Source: Bacilli bacterium (GTDB lineage: Bacteria; Bacillota_I; Bacilli_A; RFN20; CAG-826). From it: 10,413 nucleotides of DNA. The notes under the pieces are model-generated. The model saw nothing but the letters and a program-made list of their open reading frames with translations, was not told the origin of the DNA and ran no database searches. The DNA is taken from the NCBI GenBank assembly GCA_017531065.1, contig JAFXLR010000134.1:1-10413 (forward strand). The letters are read 5' to 3'. The position numbers were made by a program, and so were the translations under genes. Of the stretch, positions 1-7,282 are shown in pieces (the first letter of the stretch is position 1; each line of letters opens with the position of its first letter).

Positions 1-1
1 A

Positions 2-613
2 GCAGAACTGAAAGATGTAACGGCTGCTGATGCCCTGAAGCATCCAAAATGGTCAATGGGCAACAAGATCACCATTGATTCAGCATCAATGATGAACAAA
101 GGCTTTGAGATCATCGAAGCCCATCACTTATTCCGTTATGACGTCGACAAAGTCGAAGTGATTCTTCATGACGAAAGTAACCTTCACTCCGCTTTGCTTC
201 TAAAAGACGGAACCATTGTGGGCGATGTCAGCAAACCTGATATGCATGGGCCTATCGCGTACGCATTATACGAGGGCAAAGCTCCTTTCGAAGTGTTTAA
301 AGTCAAGAAACTCGAAGACTTCGGCCCATTCCATTTCCACAAGTTCAATCCTGAAAGATATCCAGCCGTTCCTCTTTGCATCAAGGCCCTTAAGATGGGT
401 GGAACCGCAACCGCGGTCATCAATGCCGCCAATGAAGTTGCCATTGCCCTTTTCCTCGAAGGAAAAATCCGTTTCTCGGACATTGTCAAAGTAAACGAAA
501 TGACCCTGAGTCATTTTGCTAATATAATGAATCCAACTCTCACCACCTTGGTGAAGGTCGATAAAGAGGTGCGTCAGTATGTTCGCACCACATTTGAGAA
601 AGGAGTCAACTGA
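2..613 (+). CDS. dxr: 1-deoxy-D-xylulose 5-phosphate reductoisomerase, C-terminal part (5' end outside window)
   Basis: The enzyme converts 1-deoxy-D-xylulose 5-phosphate to 2-C-methyl-D-erythritol 4-phosphate with NADPH and a divalent metal, the committed step of the MEP isoprenoid pathway, in the cytosol. The frame is open from base 2 and gives 203 residues; the N-terminal NADPH-binding domain lies upstream of the window. Visible family motifs are KHPKWSMG and the substrate-site segment SASMMNKGFE near the start, then KPDMHGPIAYAL, and GGTATAVINAANEVA in the C-terminal region. The segment usually read as HPQSxxHS is HDESNLHS here, a local divergence. An ATG at 56 is internal to the conserved motif and is not the start. 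The gene stops on TGA two bases before rseP, so the two are probably co-transcribed and translationally coupled. The family call is secure; only the missing 5' part is unknown. Confidence 0.95.
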   Translation, partial: AELKDVTAADALKHPKWSMGNKITIDSASMMNKGFEIIEAHHLFRYDVDKVEVILHDESNLHSALLLKDGTIVGDVSKPDMHGPIAYALYEGKAPFEVFKVKKLEDFGPFHFHKFNPERYPAVPLCIKALKMGGTATAVINAANEVAIALFLEGKIRFSDIVKVNEMTLSHFANIMNPTLTTLVKVDKEVRQYVRTTFEKGVN

Positions 614-615
614 GC

Positions 616-1974
616 ATGCAGATTTTCACAACCATAATCGTCATGATCGTCATGCTCGGGATTCTCATCTCAACCCATGAGCTTGGACATCTAGCGGTGG
701 CGAAAGCCTATAACGTCTATTGCCTTGAATACTCAATTGGCATCGGTCCTGCCATCTTCAAACACAAAAGAAAAGATGGGGAAACGACTTTTTCGATCCG
801 CGCCATCCCTCTTGGCGGTTATGTCTCCATGTATGGAGAAGGACTTGAGCTCCCAGAAGGGGAAACCATCCCAAGAGAACGTTCAATCGAAGGCATCAAG
901 TGGTGGAAGAGATGTCTTGTCTTCGTTGCCGGCATCAGCGTGAACCTTCTGACCGCTTTGCTTTTCTGCTTTGTCTATTCGACCTGCTTCCCGAATTATT
1001 ACACCTGTTCCAATTTCGACACCGGTTTCAACGCGAATGCCGTTGTTGCGGAAGGTGACCCAACTGCTAGAGCCTACTGCTTCTGGACGACTGGTGAAAT
1101 CGATGGGGAAATCATCGAATACGCTTTCGACCGTCTTTATGCCCCAGAGATTGCCTATGACGATAACAACAACCAGGTCGGTTACATCATCGACTGCGAT
1201 ACGAAGATCATCAACGGCGAAGGTGAAGAGACATATGTTGCCGTCTTCAACCTTACAAGCGTTATCAGCGATAACGATGTCTTCACGAACACCAAGTTCT
1301 ATAGACCAAAAGCAGGCTATTTTGCCGATGCTATTCAGAAAGAGCTTCATCTTGATGCCAAACCAGACATCGCTTTAGGCGCATATACGCCAAAGGCAGG
1401 GGACACCATTGTCATGAGCCCAACCTTCATCGCGGCTTCTGACGCTGAGATGAGCCCAACCGTCCAAGAGTTCTTAGCGACTAAAGACGATTCGAAACAA
1501 GTCACCATCATCGTAGATGAGAATGGCGCTCTCAAATCAGATACCGCTTCGATCAAAGTCCATTGCCATCAGTACTGGGCTCCTTTCGGTCAGAGGCTTG
1601 CCAATGGCTGCTCGCAGTTCAAATCCCTTTTCGCCGCGATTGGCGAAGGTCTTAAGTATCTCTTCAGCGGACACCTTGAAAGCGTTGGCTCAATCGTCGC
1701 AGCCGGCGGCCAGGTCATGAGCATTTCCAGTGAGATCGGCTGGATCCAGACATTCTTCTTCTATGGTGGATTCCTCGCTCTCAATTTGGCTATCTTCAAT
1801 CTCTTGCCATTCCCTGGTCTTGATGGATATCAGCTTTTAGTTGTTTTGGTTGAGACCGCATTCCATAAAAAGATTCCTGAGAAGGTCAAGAACGCCATAT
1901 CCCTTGTTGGCGTTATCATCCTCTTCGGATTCTCTTTCTTCATCGTCTTCCGCGATATAGTGGGGCTTTTCTAA
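616..1974 (+). CDS. rseP: Site-2 intramembrane zinc metalloprotease (RseP/RasP family)
   Basis: A 452-residue membrane protease of family M50. Known members cut transmembrane segments of anti-sigma factors and leftover signal peptides. The zinc site is visible: HELGH at residues 21-25 inside the first hydrophobic segment (about 3-20 and onward), and NLLPFPGLDG at 395-404, giving the third ligand Asp403. The GGYVSMYGE membrane-associated loop (67-75) and the VAGISVN segment (104-110) that begins the second membrane span are also typical. Further spans lie at about 375-397 and 427-446. Between 122 and 350 the protein has an acidic, cysteine-containing region in which I cannot recognise the usual PDZ domain. 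It is slightly longer than the roughly 420 residues of Bacillus RasP. The ATG is supported by AAAGGAG at 599-605 inside the end of dxr. The order dxr-rseP-polC matches the Bacillus cluster without proS. The protease call is sure; its substrate is unknown. Confidence 0.93.
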   Translation: MQIFTTIIVMIVMLGILISTHELGHLAVAKAYNVYCLEYSIGIGPAIFKHKRKDGETTFSIRAIPLGGYVSMYGEGLELPEGETIPRERSIEGIKWWKRCLVFVAGISVNLLTALLFCFVYSTCFPNYYTCSNFDTGFNANAVVAEGDPTARAYCFWTTGEIDGEIIEYAFDRLYAPEIAYDDNNNQVGYIIDCDTKIINGEGEETYVAVFNLTSVISDNDVFTNTKFYRPKAGYFADAIQKELHLDAKPDIALGAYTPKAGDTIVMSPTFIAASDAEMSPTVQEFLATKDDSKQVTIIVDENGALKSDTASIKVHCHQYWAPFGQRLANGCSQFKSLFAAIGEGLKYLFSGHLESVGSIVAAGGQVMSISSEIGWIQTFFFYGGFLALNLAIFNLLPFPGLDGYQLLVVLVETAFHKKIPEKVKNAISLVGVIILFGFSFFIVFRDIVGLF

Positions 1975-1975
1975 G

Positions 1976-4900
1976 ATGGACAAGAATCAGCCGAAAATCA
2001 TCAGATTCCTTGAATCATTAGGCCTCGAAGACGTCAGCCGCTTCTGGATGGATTTTGAATTCGTCAGAAACGACCCTAACAAAAAAGGCACCGTCCAGAT
2101 GACGATCAGGAAAGAGACCCCATGGGACTACGCTCTTTTGGATGAATTCATGAACGCCCTTCAGAATGCGACCTATGGAATCGACATCCGTTTTGTCTAT
2201 GCTGAAGAACCAGGCGAAGAAGACATCTCTCAACTCTTCTCCGACTTTTGCTTTGAGAAATGCAGAATTGTTTCCGAAGTCTTTGTGAAGTGTGAAGATG
2301 GCCGTTACCTCACCAAGAACGATGAGGAGATTTCAAAAGCCGCAAAAGACTTCAACTCTCTCCTCAAGTTCCTTTGCTATGGAATCAAAATCGAATGCGT
2401 CGATGGCCTTGAGGAAGAAAAACCTGAGCCAAAAATAGAAGAGCCAAAACCTGTCGAAGAGGTTCCTGAAGAAGATATCGACGAAGAGCCAGAAGAAGAA
2501 AACGAAGAGGGTTTTGCTGAAGAAAATGAGAAATCTGCTGAGGAATATGATGCCATAGCAGAAGATGAAGCCCGTCATGAAGAAGAGCTCAAAGAAGCTT
2601 ATCTTCACTTCAAAGAAACCGAAAGAATCCAAGAACAGCTTTCGCACAATATCCATTCCAAAGGCAACTACTATAGACTCGAGACAATCAAAGAGGTCTA
2701 TGAGAACTACGGTGGCAATTTCGAAATTACCGGATATGTTTTTGGCTATGAGATCCGCACGACCAGAAGAGGCCAGGCTATGGCCACCTTTGGTTTAGGC
2801 GATGAAACAAGCGCGATCAATGTTAGGGGCGTTGAGGACAAAGAAGTCCTTTCCCCAGCTGTCCTTGGCTCAATCTCTAATGGCGCTCACCTTAGAGTCA
2901 GAGGCGCCATCAAAATCGAAGATAGGCCAGGTCCAAACGAAGGCCTATACCAACTCTATCTCCATTCCTTCGATGTCCTTCCTCCAAAACCTCTTCGCGA
3001 TGATCCTTGCGAGGAGAAACGCGTTGAACTTCACGCCCACACGAAGATGAGCGCGATGGATGGCCTTGCCGATGCCAGCGATTACGTCAAACTCGCCCAT
3101 CACATGGGCATGAAAGCGGTGGCCATCACTGACCACGGCGTTATCCAATCTTTCCCTGAAGCCGAAGGCGCTTGTTTAGGCATCAATAGCAAAATCGCCG
3201 ATGGCGAAGACAAATTCAAAGTCCTCTATGGCGTTGAGTTATACGCTTTCAGAAATCCTCGTTATGGTTGGAACTTCGTCGATACTCCTCTTTCCAAAGG
3301 CAAATACTGTGTATTCGATTTCGAAACCACAGGCCTTTCTTCGAAGTATGACAGAATCACCGAGTTCGGTGCTGTTTTGGTCGTCGATGGCTTGGTGAGA
3401 GATAGGAAAGACTTCTTCGTTAACGCTGGAATGCACATTCCGGAAATCATCCAAAAGAAGACTCACATCACCGATGAGATGATCAAAGACGGTTTGTCTG
3501 AGAAAGAGGCCGCCGAAGAAATCGAGAAATTCGCCGAAGGTTGCATCCTTGTTTCGCATAACGCTCAATTCGACGTCGGCTTCCTTAATGCCCTCCGTCT
3601 TAGGGTTGGTCTTCCAAAAGACACTCATCCGGTCATCGATACTTTGGCCTTATCCCATTATCTTTTCCCAGCCGCCGCAAGACATAACTTAGGCAGCTTA
3701 TCACGTAACCTCAAACTCGACGTCTATGATGATGACAAAGCTCACCGTGCTGATTTCGACGCCGAAGCTTTGAACTCTGTCTGGCAAACCATCATCCCGA
3801 TTCTTGAAAAGAATGGATGCAATACTCATAAAGATCTTCAGAACCTTGTCTGCACCGACAAGAGAATGTACAAGCACATTAGGTCAGAGCACGTCATCGC
3901 TATTGCTAAAAACCAAGAAGGCATTAAAGCCTTATACCGTTTGGTCAGCCATAGCGAAACCAAATACATGACTCTCAACTCCGTTCCGAAGATCACCTAT
4001 GACGAGATCGCTCAAGAACGCGAGAACCTCATTCTTGGAAGTGCCTGCTTCAATGGCCATGTTTTCCAAAACGCCATGCTCAAGAGCGATGAAGAGCTCG
4101 AAGAGGCGATGGAGTTCTTTGACTATATCGAAATCCAGCCTCGTGAGAACTACTCTTGGCTCATCAACGACAAACAACTCGATAACGATAGGCTTATGGA
4201 CATTCTCCATAACATCGTCAATACCGCTGACAAGATTGGAAAACCGATCTGCGCGACAGGCGATTGCCATTATCTCAACCCAGAAGACAAAGTCACCCGT
4301 GACGTTTTCATTTCCGCCAAAGCCATCGGCGGTGTCAACCACCCTCTTTGGACTAGATCCCGTGAGAACGGCTACGAGATTTACGACAACCCAGACCAGC
4401 ATTTCAGAACTACCAAAGAGATGCTTGATGAATTCACTGAATGGTTAGGGGAAGAGAAGGCAAAAGAGATTGTCATCACCAATACGAACAAGATTGCTGA
4501 CCAGGTTGAACCTGTCGAAATCTTAAAGACTAGACTTTATACACCAGACGCAAACCTCCCAGGCTCAAAAGAGAAATTAGAGGAGATTTGCTGGACAAAT
4601 TTGAAAAATCGATACGGAATTGATAGGGAAACCGACTATCCAGAAGGAAGCCCACAAGCAATCATCAAAAACCGTTTGGCTCAGGAGCTTAATGGTATTA
4701 TCGGTAACGGTTACGCTGTTACCTATTACATCGCTCACCTCCTTGTTAAGAAGGCTGCCGACGATGGTTTCTTTGTCGGAAGCCGTGGTTCCGTTGGTTC
4801 TTCTTTCGCTGCCACGATGGCGGACATCACTGAGGTCAATCCTCTTGCACCTCACTATGTGTGTCCACACTGCAAACACATCGAATGGGCGGAGGACAAA

Positions 4901-6559
4901 CTGCTTAAGAGCGCTTATGACCTTCCAGCCAAGAAGTGCCCAGAATGCGGCAAGGAAATGATCACGGCAGGACAATCAATCCCGTTCCAGGTCTTCTTAG
5001 GCTTCCACGCTGAAAAGGTTCCTGATATCGACCTTAACTTCGACGCCGATTACCAAGCAAGGGCCCACGCCTATACCCGCGAGCTTCTTTCGACGCCGGA
5101 AGAAAATAAACTCTACAAAGCCGGTGAGACAGTTGATTCTCCTCACGTTATCCGTGCCGGAACCATCTCCTGCTCAGAAGAGAAGAACGCCATCGGTTAC
5201 GTCAAAGGCTATTACGAAAGGGTTCTTAGGAAACCTGTTGCTTTGAACGACAACGCATACGTCAAATACATCGCCTCCAAGTGCATCGGTGTTAAGAAAA
5301 CGACCGGTCAGCACCCTGGTGGTATCGTCGTCATCCCGGCCGATATGGAAATCTTTGATTTCTCCCCATATCAGTACCCAGCCGATGATGAATCCGTAGG
5401 ATGGTTGACAACCCACTTCGAATTCGCGAGCATGCACGACAGCTGTCTTAAGCTCGATGAGCTTGGACACGTTGATCCTCTTGCGCTTCGTAAGATGAAA
5501 GATATGACGGGAATCGACTTCAAGACGATCCCGATGAACGATAAGAAAGTCCTTTCGCTTTTCAGCACAAACAAAGCCTTGGGCATCATGCTTTCAGGCA
5601 ACTCTGATACCAAGAAGTTCATCAGCGAAACCTACAAGACCGGTTCCATCGCCCTTCCAGAATTCGGAACCTCTTTCGTCCAAGGCCTTATCAAGCAGGC
5701 AAAGCCTCATACCTTCAACGACCTTCTCATTATCTCTGGTCTCTCCCATGGTACCGACGTTTGGAACAACAACGCTCAGGACCTCATCATGAAGAACGGT
5801 CTTGAGCTTAACGACGTCATCGGATGCCGTGACGATATCATGAACTACCTCATCGATATGGGAGTCGATAACGGCCTCGCCTTCAAGATCATGGAATATG
5901 TTCGTAAGAACAAGAACGGCAAGCCTCTCAAAGAAGAATTCATCACGGCCATGAAGGAACACAATGTCCCTGATTGGTATATCGAATCCTGCAAGAAGAT
6001 CCGTTATCTCTTCCCACGTGCTCACGCGACTGCCTACGTTATGTCAGCCGTCCGTGTCGCTTGGTATAAAGTCTATAAGCCAGCTGCTTTCTATGCGGTC
6101 TATTTCAGCACACGTTGCGACTCCTTCGATATCAAAGCCATGACATCTCCAATCGATAACATGGTGGCCTCGATCAAGGATTATCAGGCTAGACGTGATA
6201 AGAAACAGACCAACGCCACAGATGAAGAAAAACTTAAAGCCCTTTTGGCTGCTTGCGAAGCGACAGCCAGAGGTTTCAAAGTCGGTAAAGTCGATCTCAT
6301 GAAGAGCCATTCCTCTGAGTGGACGATTGGGGAAGATGGCAAGACGATCATCCCTCCATTCACAGTCATCCCTAACTTCGGTTCAAAGGCCGCTGAAGCC
6401 ATCGAAGAAGCGAGAAAAGAAGGGGAGTTCCTTTCAATCGAAGATTTGAAAGAAAGAGCCAATCTTGGCGGTTCAACCATCGATGCCCTTAGAGAATATG
6501 GCAGCCTTGATGGCATGAACGAATCCAATCAACTTAGTCTCTTTGATTTCAGTTTCTAA
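1976..6559 (+). CDS. polC: DNA polymerase III alpha subunit, Gram-positive PolC type with proofreading exonuclease
   Basis: The replicative polymerase of Bacillota, 1527 residues against about 1440 in Bacillus and Staphylococcus. In order: N-terminal domain (1-145); a very acidic Glu/Pro-rich linker (146-205); OB fold (about 243-335); PHP domain with HAHTKMSAMD (353-362) and TDHG (385-388); a DEDDh exonuclease inserted in the PHP domain (443-610) with Asp448, Glu450, Asp533, His590 and Asp595; the rest of PHP; then the polymerase. The polymerase shows GSRGSVGSS (935-943), a Cys4 zinc site (963, 966, 988, 991), PDIDLNF with Asp1017 and Asp1019, TTGQHPGGIVVIP (1109-1121) and KLDELGHVDP with Asp1161. 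A helix-hairpin-helix-like region lies near 1465-1508, and the C-terminus carries QLSLF (1519-1523), the sliding-clamp binding motif. All catalytic residues are present. The start is one base after the rseP stop with only a weak GTGGGG (1960-1965), which suggests translational coupling. Confidence 0.98.
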   Translation: MDKNQPKIIRFLESLGLEDVSRFWMDFEFVRNDPNKKGTVQMTIRKETPWDYALLDEFMNALQNATYGIDIRFVYAEEPGEEDISQLFSDFCFEKCRIVSEVFVKCEDGRYLTKNDEEISKAAKDFNSLLKFLCYGIKIECVDGLEEEKPEPKIEEPKPVEEVPEEDIDEEPEEENEEGFAEENEKSAEEYDAIAEDEARHEEELKEAYLHFKETERIQEQLSHNIHSKGNYYRLETIKEVYENYGGNFEITGYVFGYEIRTTRRGQAMATFGLGDETSAINVRGVEDKEVLSPAVLGSISNGAHLRVRGAIKIEDRPGPNEGLYQLYLHSFDVLPPKPLRDDPCEEKRVELHAHTKMSAMDGLADASDYVKLAHHMGMKAVAITDHGVIQSFPEAEGACLGINSKIADGEDKFKVLYGVELYAFRNPRYGWNFVDTPLSKGKYCVFDFETTGLSSKYDRITEFGAVLVVDGLVRDRKDFFVNAGMHIPEIIQKKTHITDEMIKDGLSEKEAAEEIEKFAEGCILVSHNAQFDVGFLNALRLRVGLPKDTHPVIDTLALSHYLFPAAARHNLGSLSRNLKLDVYDDDKAHRADFDAEALNSVWQTIIPILEKNGCNTHKDLQNLVCTDKRMYKHIRSEHVIAIAKNQEGIKALYRLVSHSETKYMTLNSVPKITYDEIAQERENLILGSACFNGHVFQNAMLKSDEELEEAMEFFDYIEIQPRENYSWLINDKQLDNDRLMDILHNIVNTADKIGKPICATGDCHYLNPEDKVTRDVFISAKAIGGVNHPLWTRSRENGYEIYDNPDQHFRTTKEMLDEFTEWLGEEKAKEIVITNTNKIADQVEPVEILKTRLYTPDANLPGSKEKLEEICWTNLKNRYGIDRETDYPEGSPQAIIKNRLAQELNGIIGNGYAVTYYIAHLLVKKAADDGFFVGSRGSVGSSFAATMADITEVNPLAPHYVCPHCKHIEWAEDKLLKSAYDLPAKKCPECGKEMITAGQSIPFQVFLGFHAEKVPDIDLNFDADYQARAHAYTRELLSTPEENKLYKAGETVDSPHVIRAGTISCSEEKNAIGYVKGYYERVLRKPVALNDNAYVKYIASKCIGVKKTTGQHPGGIVVIPADMEIFDFSPYQYPADDESVGWLTTHFEFASMHDSCLKLDELGHVDPLALRKMKDMTGIDFKTIPMNDKKVLSLFSTNKALGIMLSGNSDTKKFISETYKTGSIALPEFGTSFVQGLIKQAKPHTFNDLLIISGLSHGTDVWNNNAQDLIMKNGLELNDVIGCRDDIMNYLIDMGVDNGLAFKIMEYVRKNKNGKPLKEEFITAMKEHNVPDWYIESCKKIRYLFPRAHATAYVMSAVRVAWYKVYKPAAFYAVYFSTRCDSFDIKAMTSPIDNMVASIKDYQARRDKKQTNATDEEKLKALLAACEATARGFKVGKVDLMKSHSSEWTIGEDGKTIIPPFTVIPNFGSKAAEAIEEARKEGEFLSIEDLKERANLGGSTIDALREYGSLDGMNESNQLSLFDFSF

Positions 6560-6570
6560 AGTGATAGATT
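6543..6570 (+). promoter_or_regulatory. Possible weak promoter for tRNA-Pro inside the end of polC
   Basis: TTGATT (6543-6548) and TAGATT (6565-6570) are separated by 16 bases, and each matches four of six consensus positions. Transcription would begin near 6577, just before the tRNA 5' end at 6583. The alternative is that the tRNA is processed from the polC transcript, since only 23 bases separate them. This is an inference from weak matches. Confidence 0.3.
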
Positions 6571-6582
6571 ATTAGTCGCTGT

Positions 6583-6659
6583 CGGGACGTAGCACAGCTT
6601 GGTAGTGCGTCTGGTTCGGGACCAGAAGGTCGTGGGTTCGAATCCCATCGTTCCGACCA
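6583..6659 (+). tRNA. tRNA-Pro with anticodon CGG (reads CCG)
   Basis: A full 77-base cloverleaf can be folded by eye. The acceptor CGGGACG pairs with CGTTCCG (one G-U). The D stem is GCAC/GTGC, the anticodon stem TCTGG/CCAGA, and the loop TTCGGGA with anticodon CGG at 6617-6619 followed by G37, as usual in proline tRNAs. The T loop is TTCGAAT and CCA is encoded at 6657-6659. The sequence closely resembles Bacillus tRNA-Pro, but with CGG in place of the commoner UGG anticodon. It sits 23 bases after polC and 13 bases before a terminator, so it ends the polC transcription unit. Confidence 0.96.
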
Positions 6660-6672
6660 ATCAAGAAATTAG

Positions 6673-6698
6673 AGCCAGCAGAAAACGCTGGCTTTTTT
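6673..6698 (+). terminator. Intrinsic terminator after tRNA-Pro
   Basis: The inverted repeat AGCCAGC (6673-6679) and GCTGGCT (6687-6693), with a 7-base loop, is followed directly by a run of six T (6693-6698). It closes the dxr-rseP-polC-tRNA-Pro unit. Confidence 0.9.
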
Positions 6699-6717
6699 GC
6701 TGAAAAATAACAAATTC

Positions 6718-6745
6718 TTGCGGGGGGGGGCTTTTAGTTTATTCT
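6718..6745 (+). promoter_or_regulatory. Candidate promoter whose spacer contains a nine-G run
   Basis: TTGCGG (6718-6723, three of six consensus positions) and TATTCT (6740-6745, four of six) are 16 bases apart. The preceding gene unit is terminated at 6698, so a promoter for the small gene at 6766 is expected in this short gap. The G tract (6722-6730) overlaps the -35 end and the spacer. The predicted start near 6752 would give a leader of only about 14 bases, barely containing the ribosome binding site, which weakens the assignment. Confidence 0.3.
6722..6730 (+). repeat. Homopolymer of nine G
   Basis: Nine consecutive G bases lie 35 bases upstream of the start codon of the small membrane protein gene. 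It is by far the longest G or C run I see in the window. Homopolymer G tracts are known slippage sites; here it lies outside the likely coding region, so any effect would be on transcription or the mRNA leader. Sequencing error in the run length is also possible. Confidence 0.95.
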
Positions 6746-6765
6746 TTTGGAGAAGGAGGCATCAT

Positions 6766-7020
6766 ATGGCTATCGCATCGCTTATTTTAGGTATTTTAGC
6801 GTTGGTTATTGGCGTCGTAGGAATCTTTGCAGGGCCAGCAGCAATTGCTGGGTTTGTCATGGGCGTTCTCGGTATTATTTTTGCGGCAGTTTCCAATCAC
6901 AATGGTAAGAAAGCTACTGGCGGTTTGGTTTGCTCAATCATCGGTACTGTTTTTACCTTCGTGCCATTTCTCATCTGGCTTTTAGCCCTTATTGGAATTG
7001 GCGCGGCTGCTGCGTTATAA
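6766..7020 (+). CDS. Small hydrophobic membrane protein, DUF4190-like
   Basis: This encodes 84 residues, almost entirely hydrophobic, with Gly/Ala-rich segments at about 2-22, 25-43 and 52-82. The polar break SNHNGKKATGG (44-54) lies between hydrophobic stretches. This pattern, a membrane segment, a short Gly/Lys loop, then GLVCSIIGTVF, resembles small DUF4190-type proteins of unknown function; the match is by eye only. The start at 6766 is chosen because AAGGAGG (6753-6759) lies six bases upstream. The frame stays open back to a TTG at 6697, but that would run through the terminator T tract and the G run and has no ribosome binding site. Codon use differs from the neighbours: alanine is GCA 5, GCG 4, GCT 5, GCC 1, while polC favours GCC and GCT. 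It stands alone between terminators. The function is not known. Confidence 0.8.
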   Translation: MAIASLILGILALVIGVVGIFAGPAAIAGFVMGVLGIIFAAVSNHNGKKATGGLVCSIIGTVFTFVPFLIWLLALIGIGAAAAL

Positions 7021-7040
7021 ATAAACAGCAAACATCAAAA

Positions 7041-7066
7041 AGTTCCCTTAACCGGGAACTATTTTT
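7041..7066. terminator. Bidirectional terminator between the small membrane gene and tRNA-Arg
   Basis: AGTTCCC (7041-7047) pairs with GGGAACT (7054-7060) across a 6-base loop. ATTTTT follows on the right and AAAA precedes on the left. The hairpin can therefore end rightward transcription of the small gene and leftward transcription of tRNA-Arg. Confidence 0.85.
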
Positions 7067-7071
7067 ATTAA

Positions 7072-7148
7072 TGGCCCGCCCGAGCCGACTCGAACGGCTG
7101 GCGTTTCGCTTAGGAGGCGAACCCTCTATCCATCTGAGGTACGGGCGG
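7072..7148 (-). tRNA. tRNA-Arg with anticodon CCT (reads AGG)
   Basis: Read on the minus strand it gives a complete 77-base cloverleaf. The acceptor CCGCCCG pairs with CGGGCGG, the D stem is CCTC/GAGG, and the anticodon stem is TTCGC/GCGAA with loop CTCCTAA, giving anticodon CCT (complement of 7112-7114). The T stem is AGCCG/CGGCT with loop TTCGAGT, then discriminator G and an encoded CCA (complement of 7072-7074). It faces the small membrane gene and shares its terminator. Confidence 0.95.
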
Positions 7149-7185
7149 AGCTTCCAAAGAGTCTTTTAACTCTTAGGCGAGAAAG

Positions 7186-7191
7186 ATTATA
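7186..7191 (-). promoter_or_regulatory. -10 element for tRNA-Arg
   Basis: On the minus strand a perfect TATAAT lies 37 bases before the tRNA 5' end. No good -35 is present at the usual distance; TTGAGA is 22 bases upstream, too far. A weak 6-bp inverted repeat (AAGAGT/ACTCTT, 7157-7174) lies in the predicted leader. Confidence 0.5.
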
Positions 7192-7246
7192 GAACAAACT
7201 CAGCCAGAATACTTCTCAATTTGTTTATAGAGGTGCGAGAAATAAC

Positions 7247-7275
7247 AAAAAACCCTGTTTTTGCACAGGGTTTTT
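7247..7275 (-). terminator. Intrinsic terminator of the PH-domain membrane protein gene
   Basis: CCCTGT (7253-7258) pairs with ACAGGG (7265-7270) over a 6-base loop, flanked by A and T runs that lengthen the stem. On the minus strand it gives a hairpin followed by a T run, eight bases after the stop codon of the gene ending at 7283. Confidence 0.9.
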
Positions 7276-7282
7276 GACTATT

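Noticed and set aside
883..1350. Leftward open frame of 155 codons inside rseP
   Set aside because: It is antisense to a conserved protease gene, has no family motif and no ribosome binding site that I can see. Several other such antisense frames inside polC were dropped for the same reason.
3932..4402. Leftward open frame of 156 codons inside polC
   Set aside because: It lies fully antisense to conserved PolC sequence. Biased codon use on the plus strand makes such open frames common.
6697..6765. Upstream extension of the small membrane protein from a TTG at 6697, adding 23 residues through the G tract
   Set aside because: It would begin inside the terminator T run, has no ribosome binding site and adds an Arg-rich, low-quality segment. 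The ATG at 6766 has AAGGAGG at ideal spacing.
6583..7148. Genomic island bounded by the two tRNA genes as attachment sites
   Set aside because: I find no direct repeat of either tRNA 3' end and no integrase. The interval holds only one 84-codon gene.
7157..7174. Hairpin upstream of tRNA-Arg as a riboswitch or T-box
   Set aside because: The stem is only 6 bp with an A/T-rich loop in a very short leader. No conserved T-box element is present.
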